Assembly (NCBI GenBank): GCA_963705155.1 | Contig: CAVPJC010000004.1 | Span: forward strand, 62,001-126,000 | Origin: CAVPJC01 sp963705155 | GTDB taxonomy: Bacteria > Chloroflexota > Anaerolineae > Anaerolineales > UBA4823 | Reading direction: 5' to 3' | DNA length: 64,000 nucleotides | Shown here: in pieces, positions 8,643 to 19,056 of the stretch | How positions within the stretch are numbered: the stretch's first letter is position 1 | Layout of the letters: each line of letters begins with the position of its first letter | The notes under the pieces: generated by a model | What the model was told of the DNA's origin: nothing | Seen by the model: only the letters and a program-made list of their open reading frames with translations | Database searches by the model: none | Program-made: the position numbers and the translations under genes

Positions 8643-9459
8643 TGAAAACATGCCTGGCAATTTCCCCAACCAAAGCAAATTTTGCGCCCTTACTCTTCGC
8701 AGGGGATATGGATCTGGGTATGGAGATGGCTGCCGAACTGGGGTATGATGGGGTTGAGCTTAACTTGCTGGATTCTGACCGGCTTGATCAAGATGCAATT
8801 GTTAAAGAGTCATCGACTTAGGGTTGAAGGTGGTTTCGATCGGGACCGGCCAGAGTTACTTCCACGACAATCTGAGCCTCGCCGATCCGAGCCCACAGGT
8901 ACAAGCTGTAGTTCGGGAGCGGCTGCGGGGGCATATACAGTTTGCCGCCCGGCTCGGGGCTGCGGTGGTGTTGGGCAGCATTCGTGGGAAGCTGGATGTG
9001 AGCTCTGATGAAACCCGCCAGGCCAGCTACCAGGCAGCTTTGGATACGGTTAAGGAGCTGGCTGATTTTGCTCAAACATCCGGCGTATGTTTAACCATCG
9101 AGCCAATCAATCGGTATGAAACGAATTTTATAAACACACTGGCGGAAGCGAGGGAATTTATCCATGCGGCGGACCGCCCGAATATCGGTGTGCTGGCGGA
9201 CACCTTTCATATGAACATCGAAGAAGTGATCATGGACGATTGTTTGCGTGAAACCGGCAACCTGTTGTGGCACGTGCATTTTGCAGATAGCAATCGTTAT
9301 GCGCCGGGAATGGGGCATCTAAACTTCGAGGAACTGGTGGCTGAATTAAAGAATATGGGCTATAACGGGTATATATCTGCAGAAATTATTCCTATTCCAG
9401 ACAGCTATACAGCGGCGAAAGCCTGGATTTCGAAAATCCGACCGATGATTGAGGCGTAG
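8642..9459 (+). CDS. Sugar isomerase/epimerase (TIM barrel, tagatose 3-epimerase-like), frameshifted
   Basis: The gene begins at ATG 8642, overlapping the rpiB stop, and runs as MKTCLAISPTKANF... to a premature TAG at 8818. The second part (GLKVVSIGTGQSYFHDN onward) is in the +2 frame; adding one T to the TT near 8818 joins them. Metal-site motifs of the AP_endonuc_2/xylose-isomerase-like family are present: EPINRYETN, LADTFHMNIEE, HVHFADSNR and SAEIIP. This pattern matches D-tagatose/L-ribulose 3-epimerases. It probably works with RpiB and the SDR on one sugar pathway. The single indel is likely a sequence error. Confidence 0.82.
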
Positions 9460-9477
9460 CAGGGACATGGGTTTCTT

Positions 9478-10242
9478 ATGGCATATTCAGCTTTTGACCT
9501 AAACGGCCGCAAGGCGCTGGTGTGTGGGGGCGCCGGGGATCTGGGGAGCGCAATTGTTACGGCTTTACATGGAGCCGGTGTGCAGGTGGTGGTGCTGGAC
9601 TGTATTCCTGATCTGGATGGTTGGGTGGCTGAACGGACTTAGATCCAAAACATACCCATAGCAGGCGTCCGAGTGGATTTATCTGACCGGGCGGATCTCG
9701 TTCATGGGTTTAACCGCGCCATGGAAATCCTTAAAGATCTGGATATCCTGGTGAACTGCCAGGGGATTCAGCGGCGATATCCTCCAGAAGACTTTCCGAT
9801 CGAGACCTGGGATGAAATAATCGAAATCAATCTAACCTCCGTCTTCGAGGTTTGCCAGCTGGCAGGCCGAGAAATGCTAAAGCGAGGGCGGGGCAAGATA
9901 ATTAATATTGCCTCCATGCAATCGTTCAATGGAGGGATGAATATCCCTGCGTATGCAGCCAGTAAAGGCGGTGTGGCGATACTGACCAAATCTTTGTGCA
10001 ACGCCTGGGCGAAACGGGGAATTAATGTCAATGCTATCGCGCCAGGCTATTTCGATACAAAGATGACTGCCGGTGTGAAGTCCGATCCAAACCGCTATGA
10101 ACATATTCTGGCCCGAATACCCGCAGGTCGCTGGGGAGATCCGGGTGACATCAGCGGGCCATTACTCTTTTTGGCCTCGCCAGCTTCGGATTATGTAAAC
10201 GGCGTAATTCTGCCAGTCGATGGGGGTATGTTAAGCACATAA
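9478..10242 (+). pseudogene. Short-chain dehydrogenase (KduD-like) with an in-frame TAG
   Basis: ATG 9478 begins a Rossmann fold with LNGRKALVCGGAGDLGSA. An in-frame TAG at 9640-9642 (after AERT) interrupts it; the same frame continues as IQNIPIAGVRVDLSDR. The rest is a normal SDR: NAG-like motif LVNCQG, catalytic Ser in INIASMQS, YAASKGG with Tyr and Lys, and a C-terminal SDYVNGVILPVDGG. A CAG or GAG to TAG change would explain it. It resembles 2-deoxy-gluconate/sugar-alcohol dehydrogenases and closes the first catabolic operon. Whether it is dead, read through, or wrongly sequenced is open. Confidence 0.75.
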
Positions 10243-10260
10243 AGTAGCGTGGTACTTTAT
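10239..10260. terminator. Possible bidirectional terminator between convergent genes
   Basis: ATAAAGTA (10239-10246) and TACTTTAT (10253-10260) form a perfect 8-bp stem with a GCGTGG loop exactly between the convergent SDR and GH116 genes, and supply both stop codons. The stem is AT-rich and short, so strength is doubtful. Confidence 0.4.
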
Positions 10261-12865
10261 CCAGCCGGTTCACTTAGATCAAGAATACATTTTTCTCCGA
10301 CTCTGGCGACGGCGCCAGGGGAACAATTGATTTCCCGATCATTTTTAAATTGCACACAAAGCTGGTTGATGACCAGCTCGCCTTCGTTCATGTCGATCGA
10401 CAACCGGTTGTCTTGAATGGTCAGGACACCCCAGCCGCTGGCGGTCGAGAAAAAAGTGCTGTACCGGTCTCCTGAAATTTGTGGCTTCAGCCACAATTTT
10501 TTCTCAACCATAGAATAGCGAAACCCTGAGAAAGCCAGCAAAAGCGCATAACTGGACATCGCCCGGGCATAATAACTGCCGCATTCGTACTCGTTCCACG
10601 GATTGCGCGTCTGCCCATCATAGCGGCTGCGCAGGGCTTTGACGATCGTCAACCCCTCATCGATCATCCCTTCACGGATCAGGTGGGCAGCTACCTGGTA
10701 TTCAATCCCGGTCCAGACCTCGTCTGAATACACAAACGGCAAAGTCGGCTTACCGCCACGCGGCCACGAGCAGAGCAGCAAACCGGGCTCATCACCCAGG
10801 GCGTAGCCCGGGCGCTGCGGGTTGGCGTGGTTCCACAGAGAGTGACGAAAATTGTATGCAAAGATCGAACGCAATGCACTCAACACATGCTCTGGATCGA
10901 GGGGCGTTTCGAGCCCGCAAAGGGCGGCCAGATGGATGCCAAACAATCCATCCGAGATGCAGCCACGACCATATTGATATTTGGGTCCTTCGGTTGCGTA
11001 GAGAGAGGCCTCTTCGGGGTTATCCAGCTGCATCTTGTGGAGCTGCTCTGCATCCAGCGAGCGCTCGCAACCCCTGCCAGGTGATCTTTTGCTCGTAATA
11101 TTCACCATTGAAGAGCAGGTCATCCATCCGGCGGGCGCCACTTTCGGCCAAGGCCCGGTAGACCGAAGCCAGGCCTGGTTCTCCCATCGTCTCAGCAAGT
11201 CTGGCCATTGCCATCAACGCGCCGATGTAAAAACCGCTGCACATGCCGTCAGGCCCCCAGAACTCGATATCGTATGTATTGTGGTGAGGCTCTTCCAGCA
11301 CGCCCTTGCGCAGTGGATCCCAAACTTGAATGCAATACTCCATACTACTCCTGGCAGCGGGGTAAAGCTTTGCAAGCCAGGCCAGGTCGCCGCAAATTTG
11401 CCAATCGCGGTAAAGCTTCATGATCCCGCCCAATTGGCCATCGGATGCGGCGTGGAAGGTGTGCTCGACCGGACCATCGGGCAGAGCAGCCCGGAAGTTG
11501 ATATGCCCTTCGTCATTGATTGAACGAAGCAGCTCCTGCTCGCGCAATGTGCGCTCCAGAGCGGGGAAGAGGTGCGGCAGCGCCTGGGCATAATTCCAGA
11601 CATGGGTACAAGAGCCAGGGCAGCAGCCTTCATCGGGCGAACAGCCCTCCCAGGCCCACAAATTGCCGTTAAATTGACGCAAGACCGTGGGTGATTTGAG
11701 GATTGCCAGGTTGGCAGAGACCGCTTCGAGCACATAAGCGGGCAGCGTGGTTGCGAACAGTGCATCGTGAAAGGCCCGGGTGCGTGCTCTGAGATCGACG
11801 TAATGTTGTGAAACGTATTGGTACACGTCTTGTGCGTCTGTCCATTGGGAAGCGTAATACGGCTGCCAGGGGTGGCGTCTGGAACCGTCATTGCAGTCGC
11901 ATGCATCATCGCACTGGTTTTCGGGTTTTCCCAGTGAATAGTCTACATTCGGGAAATACCAGGCGATCACGATGGGACAGGTGATTACCTCCCCGGCCTC
12001 CAGCTTACCTTCTATTAATAATGGAGCCGCCGTTGCGGCCCTGAGCTGCGCTGCTGTTCTCGCCATCGTTTGGGATGAATTTGCCGGTTTCCAGCTCGCG
12101 CCACAGAACGCTGAGACCATCAAACCAACCTCCCCGGAACCACGTAGCTTTTATTTTGGGATCGTTCCCGATTGTAGCGAGGGCGGCGCTGCCGAATTTC
12201 CCACTGGAGGGCGCTTCAAGATTGTACAGGTACACCCCCGCCCCGGGTATCACCGCATTCCGGGAACGATCCGGCGTAGGCCAGTGCTCATCTTGCGCCA
12301 GGTGAGAAAGATGATACGAAAATTGAAAATCGACCATCTGAGAAGTGCGATTCTTGATGGTGTATTCCAGTATGGCGCAGGGTATCGACGAGTTTTTATC
12401 ATCGAGCGGGATAAACGGGTTATAGCCAAGGATCTCGACATCCAGAGGCAAGTCTGGGTCTGAGAGGGTCACGGTGCCGAAGGGAAATTCCCCGCGAAAT
12501 CTGCAGTTTCGAAAGCGCGGCAGGCCTTCATACCCTGCACCGAGGACCCCGCGAGGTTTCATGCCTTGAGCGTATATTCTTCCTTTAGGAAGCGGGCCTT
12601 CTACCAAACGGGTGATGCCTTTGCCTTCGACATGAAGAACGGCGAATGCGGCTTCGCCGGGTTGGTGTTCATGCCGCGCTGCAGTGATAGACGGCCGGTT
12701 GTGGATGGAGAAATCTTGCAACCCGCCATGCCCATTCAGGCAAATACAGCCAGCGCCGATGCCCCCTAAAGGAAAAGCGATCTGGGACAGACGGACCCCA
12801 CGATAGACGCGTTGACCGCGCCTGGTATACAAGTCTTGCGGAGGATAAGGTTTTGCCCTGTTCAT
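10257..12865 (-). pseudogene. GH116 glycoside hydrolase (beta-glucosidase/glucosylceramidase-like), two frameshifts
   Basis: The gene starts at ATG 12865 after a strong CAGGAGG and reads leftward. The N-domain (VRLSQIAFPLGGIGAGCICL, LQDFSIHNRP) and the (alpha/alpha)6 barrel (NLWAWEGCSPDEGCC, HVWNYAQALPHLFP, HNTYDIEFWGPDGMCSG, YSDEVWTGIEYQVA) are characteristic of GH116. By analogy with GBA2 and TxGH116 the nucleophile should be the Glu of WAWEG and the acid/base the Asp of HNTYD. Frames change near 12050 (after ENSSAAQ) and near 11060 (before SLDAEQLHK). Repaired length is about 870 residues. No signal peptide is visible, so it would act inside the cell on imported beta-glucosides or xylosides. 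The lesions may be sequence errors. Confidence 0.85.
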
Positions 12866-12987
12866 GAGGAAACCTCCTGCTGTAAGGATTTTACCATCGG
12901 TGAAATGGAAATTGCTGGCGACCAATGACTGCGTTGATTGGAGATATTCACCAACCAGGATTATGAACGAGCTCGGTAAATTCCATC

Positions 12988-13036
12988 TTGATTTTCATTT
13001 AAATATCACTATAATGATGATTGATTGTGATTGAAT
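12988..13036 (+). promoter_or_regulatory. Promoter and possible operator of the deoR-type gene
   Basis: TTGATT (12988-12993), a 16-bp spacer and TATAAT (13010-13015) form a good sigma-70-type promoter before the regulator at 13047. Just downstream, TGATTG repeats (13017-13035, with another ATGATTGAAT at the start codon) may be the autoregulatory operator. The same 180-bp gap must also hold the leftward promoter of the GH116 gene. Confidence 0.5.
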
Positions 13037-13046
13037 CAGGCGTAAT

Positions 13047-13814
13047 ATGATTGAATTGACCAGCCTCGAGCGCCAGTATCAGATGGCCCGCACGCTCGAA
13101 CGAGTGGGTCGAATTTCTGTTGCTCAAATCTGCGAGGAGTTCGGTATCAGCCCAGCTACAGCCCGGCGCGATCTGGATGCCCTTGCGGATACGGAAGGCA
13201 TCCAGAGGGTACATGGTGGGGCCGTCTTGCTGCGCCGGGCGACACCCGAGCAGCCCATCCTGAGCCGCAGCCATGAACAAGATATGGAAAAGGAACGCAT
13301 CGGGCGGGCTGCCGCAGCCCTGGTGCAGGACGGCGAGACGGTTTTCCTGGGCTCCGGCACGACGGTGCTGCGGGTCGCGCATCATCTCATCGACCGGCAG
13401 CTCACGATCGTCACCAATTCTCTGCCGGTTATCAATTTGATGGCAGACCGGGCGAATATCACTCTTGTTGCTCTTGGAGGGATGTTCCGCTCCAGCGAGC
13501 TTTCATTCATCGGACATATCGCCGAGCAGGCGCTGCTCGAAGTGCGCGCCGATCGGGTTGTGATTGGCACGCGGGCGCTCAGCCTGGAGCAGGGCATGAC
13601 CAACGATTACCTTGCGGAGACGCTCACCGACCGCGCCATCATAAAAATTGGGCGTGAGGTTGTTGTTGTGGCTGACCACACGAAATGCGGCGTCGTCTCC
13701 ACTGCGTTCCTGGCGCCGCTTGAAGCGATCCATACCCTGGTTACTGACCTGAGCACCGATGCGGAATTTCTCGCCGCGATCGAAGCACGGGGAATTCAGG
13801 TGGTTGCTGCATAA
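13047..13814 (+). CDS. DeoR-family transcriptional regulator
   Basis: A 255-residue repressor of the DeoR family. The N-terminal winged helix is SVAQICEEFGISPATARRDLDALAD followed by the family hallmark IQRVHGGAV. The C-terminal DeoRC sensor domain has FLGSGTTVLRVAHHL, VTNSLPVINLMA and VVVADHTKCGVV, with residues that bind phosphosugars in relatives. It leads the operon that runs to about 22.6 kb, so it is the likely repressor, relieved by a sugar phosphate of that pathway (compare AgaR). Confidence 0.93.
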   Translation: MIELTSLERQYQMARTLERVGRISVAQICEEFGISPATARRDLDALADTEGIQRVHGGAVLLRRATPEQPILSRSHEQDMEKERIGRAAAALVQDGETVFLGSGTTVLRVAHHLIDRQLTIVTNSLPVINLMADRANITLVALGGMFRSSELSFIGHIAEQALLEVRADRVVIGTRALSLEQGMTNDYLAETLTDRAIIKIGREVVVVADHTKCGVVSTAFLAPLEAIHTLVTDLSTDAEFLAAIEARGIQVVAA

Positions 13815-13851
13815 TCTTCGCCCCAAGCTTTAACCTGAGAAGGGATAACAA

Positions 13852-14889
13852 ATGCTGTTGGAACAGTTCCGTCCCAAATCCCAGCTTGTGACCCGGATTA
13901 GCCGGGTCGAAAAACCCAGGTTCCCTGTCATCGATGCCCACAACCATCTGGGGGAGCCCTTTGGCGGCGGCTGGGACCGCAAGCCACTTGCGGAACTTCT
14001 GGACAGGCTTGACCAGGCAGGTGTCGAAGCTTATGTCGATCTGGACGGCGGCTGGGGCGAGGACATCTTGCAGCAGCACCTGGATTATTTCAAAGCCCGG
14101 GTGCCAGAACGGTTCTGGATTTTTGGCGGGGTAGATTGGCAGAAATGGGAAACGCTGGGTGATGCGTTTCCAGAATGGGCGGCAGACCGGCTGCGGGTTC
14201 AGAGAAGCTGGGGCGCCCAGGGTCTTAAAATCTGGAAGCCGTTCGGGCTGCTGGTCAAAGATCCCGAGGGCCAGCTTGCCAAAGTGGATGACCCGCGCCT
14301 GGATCCCATCTGGCAGACTGCCGGCGAGCTGGGTCTGCCGGTGATGGTGCATGTCGCCGACCCGGTGGCTTTCTTCGACCCGATTGACGAGACGAATGAA
14401 CGCTGGGAAGAAATCGGTGCGCACCCCGATTGGGCCTTTACCAGCCCGCCGTTTCCTGCATTTCTCGAGATCCTCAACGGGCTGGCCAACCTGGTTCACA
14501 GGCATCCGGGCACGACCTTTATTGGAGCCCATGTGGGCTGTTATGCCGAGAACCTGGGTTGGGTTGGAAACCTGCTGGATACCTGCCCCAATTTTTATAT
14601 CGATATCGCAGCCCGTATCGGGGAACTGGGACGCCAGCCGTACACGGCGCGGCGGTTTTTTCAAAAATATTCAAATCGGATTCTGTTCGGGTTGGATATG
14701 GGGCCCGATCCGGAAAGTTATCAAATTTATTACCGCTTTCTGGAAACCGATGATGAATATTTCAACTACAACACCGGCGATATCCCCGTCCAGGGACGCT
14801 GGTTTATTTATGGCCTGCAGCTGCCGGAAGACATATTGGAGAAAGTTTATCATTTGAACGCCCGGCGTGTGTTGGGGGATGCGGGTTAG
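13852..14889 (+). CDS. Amidohydrolase family 2 (PF04909-type) TIM-barrel enzyme
   Basis: The 345-residue protein has the metal-site pattern of the PF04909 amidohydrolases: VIDAHNHLG (HxH), VMVHVADPVAFF, FIGAHVGCYAENL and ILFGLDMGPD (terminal Asp). Family members hydrolyse or decarboxylate ring or lactone substrates. It sits between the DeoR regulator and the SIS isomerase, 38 bases after the regulator, with GAAGGG upstream. In a sugar operon a lactonase or deacetylase-like role is possible but unproven. It is not an NagA/AgaA-type deacetylase by sequence. Confidence 0.85.
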   Translation: MLLEQFRPKSQLVTRISRVEKPRFPVIDAHNHLGEPFGGGWDRKPLAELLDRLDQAGVEAYVDLDGGWGEDILQQHLDYFKARVPERFWIFGGVDWQKWETLGDAFPEWAADRLRVQRSWGAQGLKIWKPFGLLVKDPEGQLAKVDDPRLDPIWQTAGELGLPVMVHVADPVAFFDPIDETNERWEEIGAHPDWAFTSPPFPAFLEILNGLANLVHRHPGTTFIGAHVGCYAENLGWVGNLLDTCPNFYIDIAARIGELGRQPYTARRFFQKYSNRILFGLDMGPDPESYQIYYRFLETDDEYFNYNTGDIPVQGRWFIYGLQLPEDILEKVYHLNARRVLGDAG

Positions 14890-14925
14890 TCTGGAAATGG
14901 ATATTTGCTGCAAGGAGTAGTCAAG

Positions 14926-15967
14926 ATGAACCAGCCCGGAGGCCTTACCTATGCCGAAATTATCTCGCAGCCCGAGGTTTGGGCGGGTTCGATCGAGCAC
15001 CTGCAAACGCAACGCAGCGCCATGCGTCAGTTTTATAAGGATGGCGACTTTGATTCGGTAATCTTCACCGGCTGCGGCTCAACCTATTATCTTTCCCTTT
15101 CGGCGGCTGCATGGTTCCAGTCACTGACCGGCATACCTGCGGCGCGGTTTGCCTGCCTCAGAACTCTGGTTGTACCAGCCTGAGGCCAATCCATCGCAAG
15201 AGCGCCAACTGCTGGTGGCGGTATCCCGTTCCGGGTCAACCACCGAAACCCTGCGGGCAGTTGAAGCCTTCAAGCAGGGCGGGCAAGGCCGGGTTTTGAC
15301 CATCTCCTGCTATCCGAGGGCGCCACTGGCAAGTCTGGGGGATATGAACCTGGTTTTGCCGGAAGCGCAGGAAGAATCGGTTGCCCAGACCCGGGCCTTT
15401 TCCACGCTGTACCTGGCTGCCATCTGGTTTTCGCTGGTTTGTGGTGACAAGATGGAACTGCTGGATGAATTGATCCGGCTGCCAGCATCCGGTAAATTTT
15501 TGATCGAAACCTATGCAGGGTTGGCAAAGGAGTTTGGCAGAAACACCGGGTTGGATCGTTACTACTTTCTGGGGGGCGGCGCACGCTATGGGTTGGCGTG
15601 TGAAATCTCCCTCAAGATGAAAGAAATGAGCTTGAGCCACTCCGAGCCATTCCATTTTATGGAATTTCGCCACGGTCCGATGAGCATGATCAATGAACAT
15701 ACCCTGATTGTCGGGTTGGTATCGGTAACGAATTACCGCCAGGAGCAGGCGGTGCTGTATGAGATGCGGGCCAGAGGGGCAACGGTCATCTCTTTAGGCG
15801 AAGTGGACACGAACGTGACCTTCCGATCAGGTCTGAGTGAGCCGATCCAATCGGTTCTATATTTACCCGTTTTGCAGCTTCTGGCTTATGAACGCTCTTT
15901 GTCAAAAGGTCTGAACCCAGACCTGCCTCAAAATCTTACAGCCGTGGTCTATTTGCCTGATGAATGA
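14926..15967 (+). CDS. SIS-domain sugar isomerase/deaminase (AgaS/GlmS-like), frameshifted
   Basis: ATG 14926 follows AAGGAG by 9 bases. The protein has two SIS domains as in AgaS or the isomerase half of GlmS: SVIFTGCGSTYYLSLSAA with the phosphosugar Ser/Thr loop, LVAVSRSGSTTETLRAVEAF, GLDRYYFLGGGARYGLA and a catalytic Glu in EFRHGPMSMI. The frame changes at about 15148-15150, where removing one T from TTT joins GIPAAR to LPASELWLYQPEA. Repaired length is about 346 residues. With the PfkB kinase and KbaZ protein downstream, a galactosamine-6-P or similar ketose-forming reaction is plausible. Substrate unproven. Confidence 0.82.
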
Positions 15968-15978
15968 AAGGAGAAAAA

Positions 15979-17242
15979 ATGAACAAGATGCTGTTTCTCG
16001 TGGTTATTGCCAGCCTGTTGGTGACGGCATGTGGAGGCGCAAAACCCGCCGCCGGACCTGTGGAAATTACGTTCATGATGTGGGGCGCGCCTGAAGAGCT
16101 GGCTGTCTGGCAAAAAGTGGTCGATGATTTCTAAATCGGCGAATCCTGACATCACAGTGAAGGTGGATGTATCTGACTGGGACTCGTATTGGACGAAGCT
16201 GAACACGCTCATTGCCGGCGGTACGCCGCCCGATGTGTTTGCCATGGATGCCCCGCTTTACCTGGACTGGCAGAGCCGGGGCGCCCTGCTGAACCTGCAA
16301 AGTTATATCGATAAAACTCCCGGTTTCCTGGATGACGTTTACCCGCAAACGCTGCAAGCCTACAAGCTGGCAGACGGGTATTACGGGCTGCCGCGCGATT
16401 TTCAGACGATCGTGTTGTTCTACAATAAAGACATGTTTGATGCGGCCGGTTTAGCGTATCCAACCGCAGACTGGACATATGACGACCTGCTGGCAGCGGC
16501 GCAGACTCTGACCATAGACAAGGACGGCGACGGGAAGGTTGACCAGTATGGCTTCTTCACCGATACATGGGACATGGAATTGTTCTGGAGCGAGGCCATC
16601 TGGGCTTATGGCGGCGATATCATCAGCCCGGATCACACCAAGACCCTGATTGGCGAGGGTGGGGCGCGAGATGCCTGGGCTTTTATCGACGGGATTTACA
16701 AGGCGGGGGTGGCTCCTTCTCCTACCACAGCCGGCGAATACGGCGCTGATTTGTTCCAATCGGGGATGGCTGCCATGACCACCATTGGTCACTGGGCGGT
16801 TCCCGGTTACGTGCAATCGGGGATTAAATTCGGCGTTGCGCCCATGCCAAAAGGCCCAGCAGGAGCGGCGACGAGCATCAACAGCGCCGGGTTTGTGGTG
16901 GCAAAAGATTCCAAGAACCCAGATGCAGCCTTTTCGTTTATCAAGTTCGCGCTCAGCGAAGCAGGACAGACGCGCCTGGCCGAGCTTGGATTTGCGATAC
17001 CTGTGTTGAAGTCGGTTGCAGAGGGCGACGCCTACCTCAAACAACCCGGCGATCTGGACCAGAAAGTATTTCTGGATTCGGTTGCGTTTGCAAGAATGAA
17101 GCCAGTTTTCAAAGGATATGAAGAGTGGGCGGGGGTGGTCGGCGATGGGCTGATCCCGGTTTGGGATGGTGAAGCCGAATTGGAAGCAACTCTGGTTGAA
17201 GTCGTGGCTGCTGCAGACGAAGTGCTGGCAAATAATCGTTAA
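15979..17242 (+). CDS. Sugar ABC transporter substrate-binding lipoprotein, frameshifted
   Basis: ATG 15979 follows AAAGGAG by 5 bases. A short signal peptide ends in the lipobox LVTAC and the mature protein starts CGGAKPAAG. After VVDDF the frame hits TAA at 16132-16134; one extra T there, when removed, gives DDFKSANPDITVKVD and the frame runs on to 17242. The body is a family-1 (MalE-like) binding protein: GGTPPDVFAMDAPLYLDW, PRDFQTIVLFYNKDMFDAAG, PMPKGPAGAATSINSAG. It is the receptor for the two permeases that follow. No ATPase is encoded nearby, so a shared MsiK/UgpC-like ATPase elsewhere is likely. Confidence 0.88.
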
Positions 17243-17281
17243 TTACAAACGGATTTCTCGAGAATAAACGCTGGAGCGGGC

Positions 17282-18169
17282 ATGCAATATAGTCTCAAGC
17301 CGCTGGGACGCGAAAAATTATGGTTGTGGCTGATGCTGCTGCCGACCCTGATCGGCCTGGTGTTTGGCACGGTGGGTTCGCTGCTGGCTACCGTGGCGCT
17401 CAGTTTTTTTGAGTGGGACTTGATCCGCCCGCCGGAGTTTGCCGGGCTGGAAAATTACCTGGCCCTGTTTCAGCGTGAAGAGTATATTCGTGCTTTTCGG
17501 AATACGATCACCTTCGCCGGAATGTACGTACCCGGCGTGGTGATCGTATCCCTGCTGGTGGCGGTATTACTCAATCGTAAGATCCGGGGGGTTGGCCTTT
17601 TTCGCACCATATATTTCCTGCCCAGCGTCACATCGGCGGTCGCAACCGCCCTGGTGTGGAATATGATCTATGGTAAAGATACCGGTATCCTGAATTTCAT
17701 CCTGGAAACTTTTGGGTTTGCGCCCATCTGTTGGCTTTGCACCGATAACGCCATGATGTCTGTGGTGGTGGTCAATGTGTGGGGGGCGATTGGCGAAGGG
17801 ATGATCATATTTCTCGCAGGTCTCACGGCTATTCCACCGGATTATTATGAAGCGGCGGAAATTGACGGTGCAGGTGACTTGCAGAAATTCTTTAAGATTA
17901 CTCTGCCGTTGATCACCCCCAGCATTTTCTTCCAGGCGCTTATCTCCACCATCAATGCCTTTCAGGCGTATGACTATATTTATATGTTAACACGGCGCGG
18001 CCAGGGCGACAGCAGTGTACCGGTGGCAGTCTATTCCATATACCGCAATGCTTTTCACTTCTTCCGGATGGGCAGCGCCAGCGCTCAGGCCATCCAGCTG
18101 GCGCTGCTGGTGGCGGTCTTTATGGGTATTATGTTCTGGTGGGAACGCCGCTATGTGGTCTACGAGTAG
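17282..18169 (+). CDS. Sugar ABC transporter permease (MalF-like)
   Basis: A 295-residue permease with six membrane segments. The EAA loop EAAEIDGAGDLQKFFKITLP identifies a CUT1 sugar transporter subunit. It lies 39 bases after the binding-protein gene and 9 before the partner permease. The substrate should be an oligosaccharide or glycoside given the GH4 enzyme downstream. Confidence 0.95.
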   Translation: MQYSLKPLGREKLWLWLMLLPTLIGLVFGTVGSLLATVALSFFEWDLIRPPEFAGLENYLALFQREEYIRAFRNTITFAGMYVPGVVIVSLLVAVLLNRKIRGVGLFRTIYFLPSVTSAVATALVWNMIYGKDTGILNFILETFGFAPICWLCTDNAMMSVVVVNVWGAIGEGMIIFLAGLTAIPPDYYEAAEIDGAGDLQKFFKITLPLITPSIFFQALISTINAFQAYDYIYMLTRRGQGDSSVPVAVYSIYRNAFHFFRMGSASAQAIQLALLVAVFMGIMFWWERRYVVYE

Positions 18170-18178
18170 GAGCACAGA

Positions 18179-19027
18179 ATGACGGTACAGACACGGAAAG
18201 TGATATTGGATACGCTCACCTATAGTGTGCTGGTTGTTGGTGCGCTGACCATGGTGGTTCCATTTATATGGATGGTTTCTGTCTCGCTGCGCCTGCCTGC
18301 CCAGCAGTATGCTCGCATTATTATCCCGAATCCGTTCACCCTGCAGAATTATGTTGATCTATGGAATAACCTGCCTGACCAGGCCTTTCCATACCTGGTT
18401 TACAACAGTTTTAAGCTGTCCATATTGACTGTGATTGGCCAACTGCTGACCTGCTCGATGGCTGCTTTTGCTTTTGCGATCGTGCGTTTCCGGGGGAGAG
18501 ATTTTATCTTCGCCCTTTTACTGGCGACATTGATGATCCCTCAACAGGTTTCGCTGATCCCGAATTTCATCATCTTTAAATATCTCGGAGTCATCGGCAC
18601 ACAGCTCCCATTGATCCTGCCTGCTTTCTGGGGCGGAGCCTTTGGCACATTTTTGCTCCGGCAGTATTTTCTGACCATCCCGCGTGACCTGGTGGATGCA
18701 GCCCGCATGGATGGGGCTTCGCTCTTCGATATTTTCTGGCGTATCTATCTGCCGCTCTCCAGGCCCGCGGTGGCTGCCCTGGCGATTTTTGTCTTCAAGG
18801 ATGCATGGAACGACTTGCTGCGCCCGCTGGTTTACCTGCCAACCGATATGCACAAGACCACGCTGACTGTGGGCCTGGCCTTTTTCCAACAGCAGCTGCA
18901 GTTGGGAGGTAAGTTTACGGTGCTTATGGCAGGAGCGTTCCTCTCCATTTTGCCGTTGCTGCTGATCTTTTTTGTGGCTCAAAAACAGTTTATTCAAGGG
19001 ATTGCATTAAGCGGTCTGAAGCGATAG
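18179..19027 (+). CDS. Sugar ABC transporter permease (MalG-like)
   Basis: A 282-residue permease with six membrane segments and the EAA loop DAARMDGASLFDIFWRIYLP; the C-terminal FFVAQKQFIQGIALSGLK is the classic MalG-type ending. It pairs with the MalF-like protein immediately upstream; AGGAGCACAG supplies the ribosome site. Confidence 0.95.
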   Translation: MTVQTRKVILDTLTYSVLVVGALTMVVPFIWMVSVSLRLPAQQYARIIIPNPFTLQNYVDLWNNLPDQAFPYLVYNSFKLSILTVIGQLLTCSMAAFAFAIVRFRGRDFIFALLLATLMIPQQVSLIPNFIIFKYLGVIGTQLPLILPAFWGGAFGTFLLRQYFLTIPRDLVDAARMDGASLFDIFWRIYLPLSRPAVAALAIFVFKDAWNDLLRPLVYLPTDMHKTTLTVGLAFFQQQLQLGGKFTVLMAGAFLSILPLLLIFFVAQKQFIQGIALSGLKR

Positions 19028-19056
19028 AAAAAATCTGTTCTACATCGAGGTAAAAT

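Noticed and set aside
9640..9642. TAG as a pyrrolysine or suppressed codon in the SDR gene
   Set aside because: The position is a surface linker between early strands, not catalytic, no methylamine methyltransferase or Pyl gene is near, and a neighbouring gene carries a TAA of the same kind.
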